From Denitrificimonas caeni DSM 24390 (GTDB lineage: Bacteria; Pseudomonadota; Gammaproteobacteria; Pseudomonadales; Pseudomonadaceae), in NCBI RefSeq assembly GCF_000421765.1, contig NZ_ATXQ01000004.1, forward strand, positions 62,001-126,000: 64,000 bases of DNA, in the 5' to 3' direction. Positions 8,462-22,261 of this stretch are shown here, in pieces. The position numbers were made by a program, and so were the translations under genes. How positions within the stretch are numbered: the first letter of the stretch is position 1; the number at the start of each line of letters is the position of its first letter. Below the pieces are notes generated by a model. It had not been told where the DNA came from, searched no databases, and saw only the letters and a list, made by a program, of their open reading frames with translations.

Positions 8462-10180
8462 ATGGCGGTTAAGTGTCCTGCTGTTGCTATCGCGCGACAG
8501 ATTCTAGATGGATTTGATGATTATCGAGAGCAGTTTCGTCAAATCACTAATTTAGGCCGTGAGCGTTTTGAAAAAGCGCAGTGGCAAGAAATACAAGATG
8601 CTTCAGCAGCACGTATTCAGCTGTATAAAATCCGCGTGACTTTGGCGCGAGAGGCATTGCTCAGTGAGCACGGTGAAGAAGTGCTGATGAACATTGAGTG
8701 CTGGCCACAAATTAAAAAGTCATACATTGGCCAAATTGACTTGCGTCTCGATGATGAGCTGTCTGAGACATGGTTTAACTCGATTTTTAACAGTCTGTTC
8801 AGTCATGACTTGATCAGTGACGACTGCATGTTTGTGCACAGTACGCGTCCAGGCTTGAGCGAGCATGATGCGCCGATGCAGATTCGTACCTATCGTCCGC
8901 ACGGTGATCTTGCTGCAGCGTTGCGTCAAATCAGCGAGGACTATCGCTTTGCGGTGCCTTACGCCAATCAAGAGGGGGATTTAGAGCGCCTTGAAGAGCA
9001 ACTGCGTGCCAGCTTGCCCGATTGGGTATGTAAAGACCCTGAGCTGTGTATCGAGCTGTACAGTTCGCGCTTGTATCGCAATAAAGGCGCGTATTTGGTT
9101 GGGCGTGTGTTTACCCAAGACGAGCAGTGGCCGCTGGTGATTCCGATTCTGCATCGTGAAGGCCAAGGTATCCGCATGGACGCGGTGATTATCGACGAAG
9201 CAGAAGTCTCGATTATTTTCTCCTTTACCCGCTCGTATTTTATGGTGCGTGTCGCGTATCCTGCTGAATTTATTAGCTTTTTGCGCCGTATTTTGCCACG
9301 TAAGCATATTTCCGAGCTGTACACTTCGATTGGTTTCTACAAACAAGGTAAATCAGAGTTTTATCGTGCGCTGATTAAGCACTTGGAAACCACTGATGAT
9401 AAATTTGTCATGGCCGCCGGTGTACGCGGCATGGTGATGAGTGTTTTTACACTGCCAGGCTTTAACACTGTATTTAAAATCATTAAAGATCGTTTTTCAC
9501 CATCGAAAAACGTTAATCGCGAGACGGTGATTGATCGTTACCGCATGGTTAAGCACGTGGATCGAGTGGGTCGCTTGGCTGATACTCAGGAATTTGCTGA
9601 TTTTCGTTTTCCTGTAGCGAAGTTTGATCCAGAATGTTTGCAAGAGTTGTTGGAGGTGGCTGCCTCGACCGTTGAAGTGCAGGGTGATGAGGTGTTGATT
9701 CGTCACAGCTGGACTGAGCGCCGGATGATACCGCTGAATATTTATTTAGAAACGGCGAACGAGCAGCAAGTCAAGGATGCGCTAGAAGATTATGGCTTGG
9801 CCATTAAGCAGTTGGCCGCCGCCAATATCTTTCCCGGCGATATGCTACTGAAAAACTTTGGCGTCACCCGACATGGTCGTGTGGTGTTTTATGACTACGA
9901 TGAAATCAGTTATTTGACTGAAGTGAATTTTCGTAAAATCCCAGAGCCACGCACCCCAGAAGATGAAATGTCGGCAGAGCCTTGGTATTCAGTGGGGCCG
10001 CATGATGTGTTTCCTGAGGAATTCCCGCGTTTTCTGTTTACTGATCATAAACTGCGTAAACTCTTTAAAGAGATGCACGGTGACTTATTTAAAGCCTCGT
10101 ATTGGCAGAGTCTGCAAGAAGCCATTCGCGAGGGTAAAGTCATCGACGTTTATCCCTATAAACGCAAAGAAGTTGAGTGA
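8462..10180 (+). CDS. aceK: Isocitrate dehydrogenase kinase/phosphatase
   Basis: 572 aa, close to the 570-580 aa typical of AceK, with the family's characteristic regulatory N-terminal half and kinase-like C-terminal half (e.g. [16 protein letters not shown] near 317-332 and [17 protein letters not shown] near 464-480). The enzyme phosphorylates and dephosphorylates isocitrate dehydrogenase to divert carbon into the glyoxylate bypass. ATG start has GGAG 9 nt upstream. As in other pseudomonads it is not next to aceA/aceB. A 12-bp hairpin (10189-10235) follows its stop. Confidence 0.95.
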   Translation: MAVKCPAVAIARQILDGFDDYREQFRQITNLGRERFEKAQWQEIQDASAARIQLYKIRVTLAREALLSEHGEEVLMNIECWPQIKKSYIGQIDLRLDDELSETWFNSIFNSLFSHDLISDDCMFVHSTRPGLSEHDAPMQIRTYRPHGDLAAALRQISEDYRFAVPYANQEGDLERLEEQLRASLPDWVCKDPELCIELYSSRLYRNKGAYLVGRVFTQDEQWPLVIPILHREGQGIRMDAVIIDEAEVSIIFSFTRSYFMVRVAYPAEFISFLRRILPRKHISELYTSIGFYKQGKSEFYRALIKHLETTDDKFVMAAGVRGMVMSVFTLPGFNTVFKIIKDRFSPSKNVNRETVIDRYRMVKHVDRVGRLADTQEFADFRFPVAKFDPECLQELLEVAASTVEVQGDEVLIRHSWTERRMIPLNIYLETANEQQVKDALEDYGLAIKQLAAANIFPGDMLLKNFGVTRHGRVVFYDYDEISYLTEVNFRKIPEPRTPEDEMSAEPWYSVGPHDVFPEEFPRFLFTDHKLRKLFKEMHGDLFKASYWQSLQEAIREGKVIDVYPYKRKEVE

Positions 10181-10188
10181 TTCACAGA

Positions 10189-11765
<1,577 letters not shown>

Positions 11766-11785
11766 GCTGAGCTCGTATTCGTTAG

Positions 11786-11812
11786 ACAAACCGCCGTATT
11801 AAGGCGGTTTGT
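11786..11812 (+). terminator. Hairpin between guaB and guaA
   Basis: ACAAACCGCC (11786-11795) pairs with GGCGGTTTGT (11803-11812), 10 bp with a 7-nt loop. It is followed only by ACTTT, so it may attenuate or process the guaBA transcript more than end it. Confidence 0.5.
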
Positions 11813-11851
11813 ACTTTCATAAGTTTATAAACCGTTATTGAGACTTATCCC

Positions 11852-13432
11852 ATGGCTGCTCAAGATATTCATGCTCACCGCATCTTAGTTTTAGATTTCG
11901 GCTCACAGTACACGCAGTTGATTGCGCGTCGTATTCGTGGCATTGGCGTATTCTGCGAAATTCACCCCTTTGATGTCAGTGAAGATGTGATTCGTGCGTT
12001 TAATCCGCGCGGAGTTATCTTGTCGGGCGGCCCTGAGTCTGTGCATGTCAATGACAGTCCGCGCGCACCGCAGTTGGTGTTTGATCTGCAGATTCCAGTG
12101 CTGGGTGTGTGCTACGGCATGCAGACTATGGCGCAGCAGTTAGGTGGTCAGGTGCAAGGCTCTAACGTGCGTGAGTTCGGCGCAGCACGGGTCAATGTTG
12201 TGTCTGACAATCCTTTGCTAGATGGTTTGCGTGATGCAGCAACGGCTGCTTCAGCGAGCGGTTTGGATGTATGGATGAGCCATGGCGATAAAGTCACTGC
12301 TTTGCCTGATGGCTTCACTACGATTGCCAGCACTGATAGCTGCCCAATCGCCGGCATGGCTGATGTAGCGCGCCAATACTACGGTGTACAGTTTCACCCA
12401 GAAGTCACCCATACCAAGCAAGGTGCTGAGATTCTCAGTCGTTTTGTCTTGGATATCTGTGCCTGTGAAGCGCTGTGGACACCGGCTAATATCGTTGACG
12501 ACGCGATTGCTAATGTGCGCGCGCAAGTTGGCGATCGCAAAGTATTGCTCGGTTTGTCGGGCGGTGTTGATTCCTCGGTGGTTGCTGCCTTGTTGCATAA
12601 AGCGATTGGCGATCAGTTGACCTGCGTGTTTGTTGATCATGGCTTGCTGCGCTTGCATGAGGGCGATGAAGTGATGCGCATGTTCGCTGACAACATGGGC
12701 GTTAAAGTGATTCGTGTCGATGCTGAGCAGCGTTACTTAGATTTGCTTAAAGGTGAGTCTGATCCAGAAGCTAAACGTAAAATCATTGGCCGTACTTTCA
12801 TCGAAGTCTTTGATGAAGAAGCCAGTAAGTTAGAAGGTATTGATTTCCTCGCGCAAGGGACAATTTACCCAGACGTCATTGAATCAGCGGCAATCAAGGG
12901 CGGTAAAGCCCATGTGATTAAATCACACCACAACGTGGGTGGTCTGCCAGAAGACATGAAGTTCCAGTTGGTTGAACCGCTGCGCGAACTGTTTAAAGAC
13001 GAAGTACGCAAGCTGGGTGTTGAATTGGGTCTGCCGCACGATATGGTTTACCGTCATCCGTTCCCAGGCCCAGGCCTTGGCGTGCGTATTCTTGGTGAAG
13101 TGACCAAAGAATATGCAGACTTACTGCGTCAAGCGGACCATATTTTTATCGAAGAGCTGCGTAAATCCGGTTGGTACGATAAAACCAGCCAAGCTTTTAC
13201 CGTATTCTTGCCGGTTAAGTCTGTTGGTGTGGTTGGTGATGCACGTCGTTATGCGTGGGTTGTCTCACTGCGCGCAGTGGAAACCATCGACTTTATGACC
13301 GCGCGCTGGGCACATTTGCCTTACGAATTACTGGAAACAGTATCAGGCCGGATCATAAATGAAATCGAAGGCATTTCTCGCGTGGTTTACGATGTCTCAA
13401 GCAAACCACCAGCGACCATTGAGTGGGAATAA
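11852..13432 (+). CDS. guaA: GMP synthase (glutamine-hydrolysing)
   Basis: 526 aa. N-terminal class I glutamine amidotransferase with nucleophile Cys87 in GVCYGMQ and the His/Glu pair in FHPEVTHT; then the ATP pyrophosphatase P-loop LSGGVDSSV; then the C-terminal dimerisation domain ending [20 protein letters not shown], which is the standard GuaA terminus. It converts XMP to GMP using glutamine and ATP. It is the second gene of guaBA, and a strong terminator lies 35 bp past the stop. Confidence 0.97.
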   Translation: MAAQDIHAHRILVLDFGSQYTQLIARRIRGIGVFCEIHPFDVSEDVIRAFNPRGVILSGGPESVHVNDSPRAPQLVFDLQIPVLGVCYGMQTMAQQLGGQVQGSNVREFGAARVNVVSDNPLLDGLRDAATAASASGLDVWMSHGDKVTALPDGFTTIASTDSCPIAGMADVARQYYGVQFHPEVTHTKQGAEILSRFVLDICACEALWTPANIVDDAIANVRAQVGDRKVLLGLSGGVDSSVVAALLHKAIGDQLTCVFVDHGLLRLHEGDEVMRMFADNMGVKVIRVDAEQRYLDLLKGESDPEAKRKIIGRTFIEVFDEEASKLEGIDFLAQGTIYPDVIESAAIKGGKAHVIKSHHNVGGLPEDMKFQLVEPLRELFKDEVRKLGVELGLPHDMVYRHPFPGPGLGVRILGEVTKEYADLLRQADHIFIEELRKSGWYDKTSQAFTVFLPVKSVGVVGDARRYAWVVSLRAVETIDFMTARWAHLPYELLETVSGRIINEIEGISRVVYDVSSKPPATIEWE

Positions 13433-13467
13433 TCCAGCTTAGTTATATATAGCGATTGAGCTGTCAG

Positions 13468-13501
13468 CGGCGAACCACAGCAATGTGGTTCGCCGTTTTT
13501 G
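13468..13501 (+). terminator. Intrinsic terminator after guaA
   Basis: Perfect 12-bp stem CGGCGAACCACA (13468-13479) and TGTGGTTCGCCG (13484-13495), GCAA tetraloop, then a TTTTTG tract. Confidence 0.9.
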
Positions 13502-13675
13502 TTTGTACGGCTATTTCGCTGGCAATATGTTGCGCTACTGGTTGGTGGAGAGGACTGGATCGCAAAAAGTATAAAAAAGTTTGTTAGGGTTTTATTGATG
13601 AGGTAATTTGAGGATGCATGTGTCACACATGTTACGCATGCTTTCCGAGTGTTATTGAAAAATCAGGAGTTTCAT

Positions 13676-14008
13676 ATGGCAGGTTGGTTTGAGTTGAGTA
13701 ATAGTAGTGATGGTCAGTTTCGCTTTGTATTAAAAGCGGGCAATGCTGAAACTATTCTGACGAGCGAGTTATACAAACAAAAAGCGTCTGCGCAAAACGG
13801 TATTGCTTCGGTGCAGGCAAATAGCGGTTTAGATGAGCGTTACGAGCGTAAGGTTGCGAAAAATGGTAAGCCCTACTTTAATCTGAAAGCCGCTAATCAT
13901 CAGATTATTGGTAACAGCCAAATGTACTCATCAGATGCGTCCTGCGAGAACGGTATTAATAGTGTGAAAACCAATGGTTCGACCACAACCATTAAAGACT
14001 TAACCTGA
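13676..14008 (+). CDS. YegP-like DUF1508 protein, two tandem domains
   Basis: 110 aa from the ATG at 13676, with CAGGAG 6 nt upstream (this decides the start over the longer frame from 13649). Two DUF1508 repeats are visible: about 10-55 (GQFRFVLKAGNAETILTSE, then SAQNGIASVQ) and about 61-105 (GKPYFNLKAANHQIIGNSQ, then SCENGINSVK). Each is a small three-stranded sheet plus helix; the length equals that of E. coli YegP. Function is not established. It stands as a single gene between two terminators. Confidence 0.88.
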   Translation: MAGWFELSNSSDGQFRFVLKAGNAETILTSELYKQKASAQNGIASVQANSGLDERYERKVAKNGKPYFNLKAANHQIIGNSQMYSSDASCENGINSVKTNGSTTTIKDLT

Positions 14009-14028
14009 AGCGCTTAAAGATCCTTGCC

Positions 14029-14066
14029 AAAGTCACCTGACGATTCGTTGTTCGGTGACTTTTTAG
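14029..14066 (+). terminator. Intrinsic terminator after the YegP-like gene
   Basis: AAAGTCACC (14029-14037) pairs with GGTGACTTT (14054-14062), 9 bp, 16-nt loop, running into TTTTTAG. Confidence 0.7.
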
Positions 14067-14213
14067 TATGTCTATGCCGTTGCTATTACGGTGTCTTGTT
14101 CTTCATTTTGCTGTGCAACCAAGCACTAAGCCAATTAAAAATCACTAGAGAAGTGTATTTGCTTCGATTGCTGCTTAAAATGATCGCTGTATTTTAAGCA
14201 GTGAAGAAGTTGT

Positions 14214-14684
14214 ATGTCAGAGCATGAGGGTTTAGACGCGCAGGACGAGTTGTTTATGCGCGAAGCGCTGCATTTAGCAGAGCAGGGCGCTGCTTTGGGT
14301 GAAGTGCCAGTGGGTGCGGTGCTGGTGCAGGATGGCGCTATCATAGGTCGTGGCTTTAATAGCCCAATTTCTTTGCATGATCCGAGTGCGCATGCTGAGG
14401 TGCAGGCAATTCGTGATGCGGCTTTGCATCTGCACAATTACCGCCTGCCAGACACCACCCTGTATGTCACATTGGAGCCCTGCAATATGTGTGCAGGCCT
14501 TATTGTGCATGCACGAGTGGCACGTGTCGTGTTTGCTGCGCATGAGCCACGCGCTGGCGTGGTTGCTAGTCAAGGCTGCTTTTTTTCGCAACCGTTTTTA
14601 AACCATAATGTGCAGGTGACTGGCGGTGTATTGGCCGAGGCTTCTGCGCACATGCTCAAGGCTTTTTTTAAGGCTCGACGCTAG
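14214..14684 (+). CDS. tadA: tRNA-specific adenosine deaminase TadA
   Basis: 156 aa. Zinc/catalytic motifs of the cytidine deaminase fold are intact: HAE (H60, E62) and PCNMC (C90, C93). The surrounding VPVGAVLVQDG and ARVARVVFAAHEPRAG are typical of TadA. It deaminates the wobble adenosine of tRNA-Arg(ACG) to inosine and is normally essential. The position between guaA and mltF matches Pseudomonas. One oddity: the segment after the Cys motif reads AGLIVHAR, where AGAMVHAR is more usual; this is conservative. Confidence 0.95.
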   Translation: MSEHEGLDAQDELFMREALHLAEQGAALGEVPVGAVLVQDGAIIGRGFNSPISLHDPSAHAEVQAIRDAALHLHNYRLPDTTLYVTLEPCNMCAGLIVHARVARVVFAAHEPRAGVVASQGCFFSQPFLNHNVQVTGGVLAEASAHMLKAFFKARR

Positions 14685-14691
14685 CGTGCGG

Positions 14692-14717
14692 AAAGTCGGT
14701 GTTGATACCGGCTTTTT

Positions 14718-14719
<2 letters not shown>
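14692..14719. terminator. Hairpin between convergent tadA and mltF
   Basis: AAAGTCGGT (14692-14700) pairs with ACCGGCTTT (14707-14715) through one G-U, with a 6-nt loop and a run of seven T. It ends the tadA transcript and overlaps the mltF stop codon. Confidence 0.75.
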
Positions 14720-16262
<1,543 letters not shown>

Positions 16263-16366
16263 TCATGCTGAATAAAGCGCTAAAGGGCAGATTTGGATGG
16301 TTATTTATTGCCGTGGAGACTAGAATATCCGCCCATTTCATACAATTTTCTGAGGCTGTCACGACG

Positions 16367-19300
16367 ATGCTGATCTTGCGCGGCGCTCCTGCCCTTTCTG
16401 CTTTTCGCCATGAGAAACTTTTTGAACAATTGCGTCAGAAGGTTCCCTCTGTCAGCGGTTTGTACGCTGAGTTTGCTCATTTTGTTGAGGTTTCAGCTGC
16501 GTTAAGCAGTGAAGAAGGCCAAGTCCTTAGCCGTTTGCTCAAGTATGGCCCGAGTGTGCCTAGCCAAGAGCCAAGCGGACGCCTCTTTTTAGTCGTGCCG
16601 CGCTTTGGCACCATTTCACCCTGGTCCAGTAAAGCAACGGATATTGCCAAGAATTGCGGTCTGGCTAAAGTACAGCGCATTGAGCGCGGTATGGCCTATT
16701 ACATTACCGGTGATTACAGCGACGCGGAAACTCAGTTGATTTCAGCTGCTCTGCATGACCGTATGACCCAGTTAGTGCTTGGCGCAATGGAAGAAGCATC
16801 GGCTTTATTTAGCCATGCTCAGCCGCGTCCATTGGCCGTGGTGGATGTGCTGACCGGTGGCGTTGAGAGTCTAGAGAAAGCTAACGTCGATTTAGGTTTA
16901 GCACTGGCTGAAGACGAAATCGAATACTTGGTGACAAGCTTCAAGAAGCTTGGTCGTAACCCGCATGACATTGAGTTAATGATGTTTGCGCAGGCTAACT
17001 CTGAGCATTGCCGTCACAAAATCTTTAACGCCAGCTGGGATGTAGATGGTCAGGCGCAAGAAAAATCCTTGTTTGCCATGATTAAAAATACTTTTGCGAT
17101 GAACAGTGAAGGTGTCTTGTCAGCTTATAGCGATAACGCTTCAGTGATTGAAGGCTTTACTGCGGGACGTTTCTTCCCTGATTCAGAAACTGGCGAGTAC
17201 GCTGCCCATCAAGAGCCGATTCATATCTTGATGAAAGTTGAAACCCATAACCACCCAACCGCAATTGCTCCGTTCCCTGGTGCATCAACCGGTTCTGGTG
17301 GTGAGATTCGTGACGAAGGCGCAACCGGTCGTGGTTCTAAGCCAAAAGCTGGCCTGACTGGTTTTACGGTGTCGAATCTGAATATCCCAGGCTACATCCA
17401 GCCATGGGAAGTTCCATACGGTAAGCCTGAGCGCATTGTTACCGCGCTGGATATCATGATTGAAGGCCCGCTCGGTGGCGCGGCGTTTAATAATGAATTT
17501 GGTCGTCCGGCAATTACCGGTTACTTCCGTACTTTTGAGCAGAGTATTACGACACCGCGTGGCGACGAAGTGCGCGGTTACCATAAGCCGATTATGTTGG
17601 CTGGTGGTTTAGGTAATATCCGCGCCGAACACGTGCAGAAAGATGATATTGCTGTTGGTAGCAAGCTGATTGTGCTCGGTGGTCCGGCCATGTTGATTGG
17701 TTTGGGTGGTGGTGCCGCATCGTCAATGGCGACGGGTGCTTCATCAGCTGATTTGGACTTTGCTTCAGTGCAACGCGAAAACCCTGAAATGGAGCGTCGT
17801 TGCCAAGAAGTGATCGACCGCTGCTGGCAGTTGGGCGCTGATAACCCGATTAGCTTTATCCATGACGTCGGCGCTGGTGGTTTATCCAATGCTTTCCCTG
17901 AGTTGGTGAATGACGCCGGTCGTGGTGGTGTTTTCAACTTACGCAATGTGCCGAATGACGAGCCGGGCATGAGCCCGCTGGAAATTTGGTGTAACGAGTC
18001 GCAAGAGCGTTATGTGATGGCGGTTAAGCCAGAAAACCTCGAGCGTTTTGCGGCGATTTGTGAGCGTGAGCGTTGTCCGTTTGCGGTGGTCGGTGAGGCC
18101 ACTGAAGAGCGTCACTTGACGGTAACTGACAGCCACTTTGGTAATAATCCAGTGGATATGCCGTTGGAAGTATTGCTGGGCAAACCGCCGCGCATGCACC
18201 GTAGTGTGAATCGTGAAGATGAGCTGGTGGATAGTTTTGTTGCCGCTGATATCGACTTAAAAGAAGCAGCTGAGCGTATTTTGCGTCACCCAACAGTGGG
18301 CAGTAAAAGCTTCTTGATCACTATTGGTGACCGTAGCGTGACGGGCTTAGTGGCACGCGACCAAATGGTTGGTCCTTGGCAAGTGCCTGTGGCTGATTGC
18401 GCGGTCACTGCGAGCAGCTTTGATGCGTATGTCGGTGAAGCAATGGCGATGGGTGAGCGTACGCCTTTAGCACTGCTGGATGCTCCGGCGTCGGGTCGTA
18501 TGGCGGTGGGTGAGGCGGTGACTAACCTTGCTGCAGCACGGATTAACAAGATTTCTGATATTCGCTTATCAGCCAACTGGATGGCCGCAACCGGTCACCC
18601 AGGTGAAGATGCACGTTTGTACGATACTGTACAAGCCGTCGGTATGGAGCTTTGTCCGGCACTTGGAATTACCATTCCGGTCGGTAAAGACTCAATGTCG
18701 ATGAAGACTAGTTGGCAGGATGAGGGCGTTGATAAATCAGTCACCTCTCCGTTGTCATTGGTGATTACTGGTTTTGCTCCGGTGCCAGATATTCGTCAGA
18801 CCTTAACGCCGCAGTTGCGTTTAGATAAAGGCGACAGCGCTTTACTCCTGATTGACTTGGGTCGTGGTCAAAACCGTTTAGGTGCATCGATCTTCACTCA
18901 AGTGTATAGCCAGATCGGCCAACAAACCCCTGATGTTGACAGCGCTGAAGACCTAAAAGCCTTCTTCGCAACCATCCAGAGCTTGAATGCAGCACAGCGT
19001 TTGCTGGCTTATCATGACCGTTCTGATGGTGGTTTGCTGACGACTGTCTTGGAAATGGCATTTGCCGGTCACTGTGGTCTAGATATTGATCTTGATGCGC
19101 TAAATATTGCTGCTGAAGATGTCAATGCCGCCTTGCTTAACGAAGAGTTGGGCGCTGTCGTACAAGTGCTCAGTACTGATGTTGAGATTGTATTGGCTGC
19201 TTTTGCTCAAGCGGGTATATCTGAGTGCGTGAGTGTGATTGGCCGTCCAGTGGCGGGTGATGCGATTAAAGTTAGCTTGGCTGGCGAGACGGTATTTGCG

Positions 19301-20263
19301 GGTGAGCGTCGTTTACTGCAGCGCACATGGACAGAGACCAGTTATCAGGTGCAACGTCTGCGTGATAACGCTGAATGTGCTGAGCAAGAGTTTGAAGCAC
19401 TGCTTGATCAAGAAGATCCAGGTTTGTCAGTGCAGTTAACCTTTGATGTTAATGCTGATATTACTGCGCCTTATATTAAAAAAGGCGTGCGTCCACGCGT
19501 TGCTGTTCTGCGCGAGCAGGGTGTCAATGGTCACGTGGAGATGGCGGCTGCCTTTGATCGTGCGGGCTTCACCGCAGTTGATGTGCACATGAGTGATGTG
19601 CTGGCGGGTCGCATTGATCTTGATACCTTTAAAGGTTTAGTGGCGTGCGGTGGTTTCTCTTACGGTGACGTATTGGGTGCTGGTGAGGGCTGGGCTAAAT
19701 CAATTCTGTTTAACAGCCGTGCTCGCGATGCGTTCTCGCAGTTCTTCGATCGTGATGACAGTTTCACCTTAGGTGTGTGTAACGGTTGTCAGATGTTGTC
19801 AAATCTTAATGAGCTGATTCCAGGTTCTGAGTTCTGGCCGCGTTTTGTGCGCAACCAGTCTGAGCAGTTTGAAGCACGTGTGGCGATGGTTGAGGTGCAA
19901 AAGTCTCAGTCGATCTTCTTGCAAGGCATGGCCGGCTCGCGTTTGCCAGTGGTTGTCGCGCACGGAGAAGGGCATGCTGAGTATGCCAGTGCGGATGCGT
20001 TGCTTGAGTCTGATGTGTCGGGTTGCGTGAGTCTGCGTTATGTTGATAACTACGGCAAAGTGACTGAGCGTTATCCAGCGAACCCGAACAGTTCGCCGAA
20101 AGGTATTACTGGTTTAACCAACCGTGATGGTCGTGTGACGATTATGATGCCGCACCCTGAGCGTTTATTCCGCGCCGTACAAAACTCTTGGCACCCTGAT
20201 GAGTGGCAAGATGACGGTGCTTGGTTGCGTATGTTCCGTAATGCTCGTGTTTGGGTTGACTGA
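16367..20263 (+). CDS. purL: Phosphoribosylformylglycinamidine synthase
   Basis: 1298 aa from the ATG at 16367 (TGAGG 12 nt upstream); E. coli PurL is 1295 aa, so the longer frame from 16265 is not needed. Order: PurS-like N-terminus, linker, two AIR-synthase-like halves ([14 protein letters not shown], then [14 protein letters not shown]; second half with [16 protein letters not shown] and [10 protein letters not shown]), and a C-terminal glutamine amidotransferase with Cys in GVCNGCQML and HPERLFR. It makes FGAM from FGAR, ATP and glutamine in the fourth step of purine synthesis. Single gene, ended by a strong terminator. Confidence 0.97.
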   Translation: MLILRGAPALSAFRHEKLFEQLRQKVPSVSGLYAEFAHFVEVSAALSSEEGQVLSRLLKYGPSVPSQEPSGRLFLVVPRFGTISPWSSKATDIAKNCGLAKVQRIERGMAYYITGDYSDAETQLISAALHDRMTQLVLGAMEEASALFSHAQPRPLAVVDVLTGGVESLEKANVDLGLALAEDEIEYLVTSFKKLGRNPHDIELMMFAQANSEHCRHKIFNASWDVDGQAQEKSLFAMIKNTFAMNSEGVLSAYSDNASVIEGFTAGRFFPDSETGEYAAHQEPIHILMKVETHNHPTAIAPFPGASTGSGGEIRDEGATGRGSKPKAGLTGFTVSNLNIPGYIQPWEVPYGKPERIVTALDIMIEGPLGGAAFNNEFGRPAITGYFRTFEQSITTPRGDEVRGYHKPIMLAGGLGNIRAEHVQKDDIAVGSKLIVLGGPAMLIGLGGGAASSMATGASSADLDFASVQRENPEMERRCQEVIDRCWQLGADNPISFIHDVGAGGLSNAFPELVNDAGRGGVFNLRNVPNDEPGMSPLEIWCNESQERYVMAVKPENLERFAAICERERCPFAVVGEATEERHLTVTDSHFGNNPVDMPLEVLLGKPPRMHRSVNREDELVDSFVAADIDLKEAAERILRHPTVGSKSFLITIGDRSVTGLVARDQMVGPWQVPVADCAVTASSFDAYVGEAMAMGERTPLALLDAPASGRMAVGEAVTNLAAARINKISDIRLSANWMAATGHPGEDARLYDTVQAVGMELCPALGITIPVGKDSMSMKTSWQDEGVDKSVTSPLSLVITGFAPVPDIRQTLTPQLRLDKGDSALLLIDLGRGQNRLGASIFTQVYSQIGQQTPDVDSAEDLKAFFATIQSLNAAQRLLAYHDRSDGGLLTTVLEMAFAGHCGLDIDLDALNIAAEDVNAALLNEELGAVVQVLSTDVEIVLAAFAQAGISECVSVIGRPVAGDAIKVSLAGETVFAGERRLLQRTWTETSYQVQRLRDNAECAEQEFEALLDQEDPGLSVQLTFDVNADITAPYIKKGVRPRVAVLREQGVNGHVEMAAAFDRAGFTAVDVHMSDVLAGRIDLDTFKGLVACGGFSYGDVLGAGEGWAKSILFNSRARDAFSQFFDRDDSFTLGVCNGCQMLSNLNELIPGSEFWPRFVRNQSEQFEARVAMVEVQKSQSIFLQGMAGSRLPVVVAHGEGHAEYASADALLESDVSGCVSLRYVDNYGKVTERYPANPNSSPKGITGLTNRDGRVTIMMPHPERLFRAVQNSWHPDEWQDDGAWLRMFRNARVWVD

Positions 20264-20280
20264 GTCAGCTGTCTAGCACC

Positions 20281-20312
20281 AAAACGCCGCTGCATGTCAG
20301 CGGCGTTTTGCT
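20281..20312 (+). terminator. Intrinsic terminator after purL
   Basis: Perfect 12-bp stem AAAACGCCGCTG (20281-20292) and CAGCGGCGTTTT (20298-20309) with a 5-nt loop, closing in a T run. Confidence 0.88.
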
Positions 20313-20331
20313 ATCTGGCTGGTACGAGGAT

Positions 20332-20356
20332 GGGAGCGCGGACGGCTCGTCCGCAA
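20332..20356. repeat. REP-type short palindrome, copy 2 (covarying)
   Basis: GGGAGC leads into GCGGACG (20338-20344), loop GCT, CGTCCGC (20348-20354). Compared with the copies at 1-20 and 41104-41128 one G-C pair has become A-T on both arms, so pairing is kept. Confidence 0.78.
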
Positions 20357-20462
20357 CACGCTTTACTTAAAAGATGGTTTATTTACCTGTCTTGCGCTGT
20401 ACGTATCTTACTTCGGGCTATGCACTCATGTAAGTTGCTTTGAAATTGGCGCAGCGTACGTC

Positions 20463-20563
20463 GTACTTTGGGGTAAGTGTTAATCCGTCAATGAACCCAT
20501 CCGGGGTTCAGCTCCGGCGCTGCGCCATCCTTGGCGCTGCTCACCACACCCACCCCGAAGCAC
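20463..20563 (-). repeat. Dispersed palindromic repeat family B, copy B3
   Basis: Inverted orientation. Arms 20463-20480 and 20546-20563 match at 14 of 18 positions. Central hairpin on the minus strand is GAACCC, loop CGGAT, GGGTTC. Paired with A4, so on the minus strand the order is again A then B. Together with REP copy 2 and A4 it occupies most of the 570 bp between the convergent purL and L,D-transpeptidase genes; nothing else is visible there. Confidence 0.8.
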
Positions 20564-20738
20564 TCGTTGACCATGTGTAGGGCTTGCACTATTGCGGTTC
20601 TAGTCATGAGAGCAGCAGGTTTTTGGAATAATTTGCTTACCATTTGCTACAGACTAATAAAGCTGAATAGAGCTCCGCAGAATGCTGGCTTTAAAAGAGC
20701 CATGCGCTAACTCTGCTAACAACATCACTGATCAATGA

Positions 20739-20835
20739 GTATCTTGTTGTGTTGCGACGAGCGAGTCATGGATGACGAAGCGCCCGAATCGGGTCAGGAT
20801 GACCCGTTGAGGGAAAAGCGATACTAACAAGGTAC
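20739..20835 (-). repeat. Dispersed palindromic repeat family A, copy A4
   Basis: Inverted orientation. The central hairpin (CGGGTC, loop ATCCT, GACCCG on the minus strand) and conserved core are intact. The outer arms (GTATCTTGTTG at the left, CTAACAAGGTAC at the right) still pair but with bases different from A1-A3. Confidence 0.78.
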
Positions 20836-20878
20836 GGCATGCGCATAATAAAAAGTGTTTTTAACACGGTTTGTGGGC

Positions 20879-21379
20879 TTATGGCCGAATCTCAATCAGC
20901 GTACCGTCTTTCACTGTTTTCCAGACTTCCTGCATGTCCGAGTTGGTCAAAGCAATACAGCCTTCAGTCCAGTCCAGAGTATTGAAAAACCATTCTGGAT
21001 ACTCTTCATCATTGGGTGTGCCGTGCAACATAATCATACCGCCGGGTGGTAGCCCGGTTTCTTTTGAGCGCTGCAAATCCTTAGCGTTAGGATAAGAAAT
21101 ATGCATCGCTAAATTAAAATTATCACTTTGCTTGCGCCAGTTAATCCAATACAAACCTTCTGGCGTGCGTTGATCACCCTCATACTCCTTCGGGCCGATT
21201 TTTTTACCCAGCGACACACGGTAGGATTTAACCACTTCTCCGCGATGCATTAAATGCAAAGCCCGCTCCGACTTGACCACTAGAACTTTATCAACACTCG
21301 GGTTGGCATTACTGTTAGCTTGACTGGCGTAACACAGAATCGGTAATGATAAAAATAAGGCAACAAGCATAGCGCGCAT
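20879..21379 (-). CDS. L,D-transpeptidase family protein (YkuD), secreted
   Basis: 166 aa with a cleavable signal peptide (about 1-20, ending CYASQA). YkuD-type catalytic motifs are present: His119-Gly120 in MIMLHGTPN and Cys141 in WTEGCIALTN. The usual Ser before the Gly-Cys is replaced by Thr-Glu, a tolerated variation in this family. It is expected to act in the periplasm on peptidoglycan cross-links or lipoprotein anchoring. Short version without a peptidoglycan-binding domain. Convergent with purL; the two are separated by the repeat cluster at 20332-20835. Confidence 0.9.
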   Translation of the reverse strand: MRAMLVALFLSLPILCYASQANSNANPSVDKVLVVKSERALHLMHRGEVVKSYRVSLGKKIGPKEYEGDQRTPEGLYWINWRKQSDNFNLAMHISYPNAKDLQRSKETGLPPGGMIMLHGTPNDEEYPEWFFNTLDWTEGCIALTNSDMQEVWKTVKDGTLIEIRP

Positions 21380-21634
21380 AAAACAGACTCACGAAAAGAA
21401 CTAAAGCTGCTGCTGTTAGTCGGTCATTGGGCGAGAAAACTCGCATGGGTTATTGTTGTGGCGGCTATTCTAATCGGTTTCTTGACGGCTGGCGATTGCT
21501 GGCGTGCGATCATCGAGAAACAATTGTTTAAGTGTGGGTTAACCACGACTTTTGGCTGAACTGAACTCAAGTGGCTTGGGCCTCATGTCTGCTTCATGGC
21601 ATGATGTTTACATATTGGGGTATAGAGAAAGCTC

Positions 21635-22237
21635 ATGTTGGACAGTGTATTACAGCGAGTACAAAGCTATTCACCGCGTACCTTGGCAATACAGCCACAC
21701 TTTCGCGAGGCCGCAGTCTTAATGGCGCTGACCCGCAGTGCTAATCCTGAATTGCTCCTAACTTTGCGTGCGCAAGGCTTATCCACTCACGGTGGTGAAG
21801 TGGCTTTCCCCGGTGGTCGTCGTGATCCTGAGGATGCAGACTTAGTCAGTACAGCCTTGCGTGAAGCGCAAGAGGAGGTTGGTTTATCACCAGGTTTAGT
21901 GGAAATGGTTGGGCCGCTGAGTGAGGTGGTGTCTCGGCATGCAATTAAAGTTACGCCTTATGTGGGCATTGTTCCTGATTATGTCGAATACCGTGCTAAC
22001 GCGGATGAAATCGACTCGGTGTTTTCAGTGCCCTTAGATTTTTTTGCCAGCGACCCGCGGGAAATGACCCATCGCATCGATTACCTGGGGCGCACCTGGT
22101 ATGTGCCCAGTTACCAATTTGGTGGTTATAAAATTTGGGGTTTGACCGCTGTGATGCTGATCGAATTGGTCAATCTGGTCTACGACACTAAAATCATCCT
22201 GACTGAACCGCCGCAGTTGAGTAAAAAAGAACTCTAA
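21635..22237 (+). CDS. Nudix hydrolase, CoA pyrophosphatase-like
   Basis: 200 aa. The Nudix box runs from Gly60 to about residue 84 with the REAQEEVGL core (R76, E77, E80, E81). The N-terminal segment AAVLMALTRS and the VAFPGGRRDPED lead match the NudL/YeaB class, which hydrolyses CoA and its derivatives to phosphopantetheine and ADP. It heads a plus-strand set (Nudix, gamma-carbonic anhydrase, DUF1289, purT) with small spacers. Substrate specificity within Nudix proteins is inferred from the family, not visible directly. Confidence 0.88.
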   Translation: MLDSVLQRVQSYSPRTLAIQPHFREAAVLMALTRSANPELLLTLRAQGLSTHGGEVAFPGGRRDPEDADLVSTALREAQEEVGLSPGLVEMVGPLSEVVSRHAIKVTPYVGIVPDYVEYRANADEIDSVFSVPLDFFASDPREMTHRIDYLGRTWYVPSYQFGGYKIWGLTAVMLIELVNLVYDTKIILTEPPQLSKKEL

Positions 22238-22261
22238 ATAAAAAACATAAAGGAGCGACCG

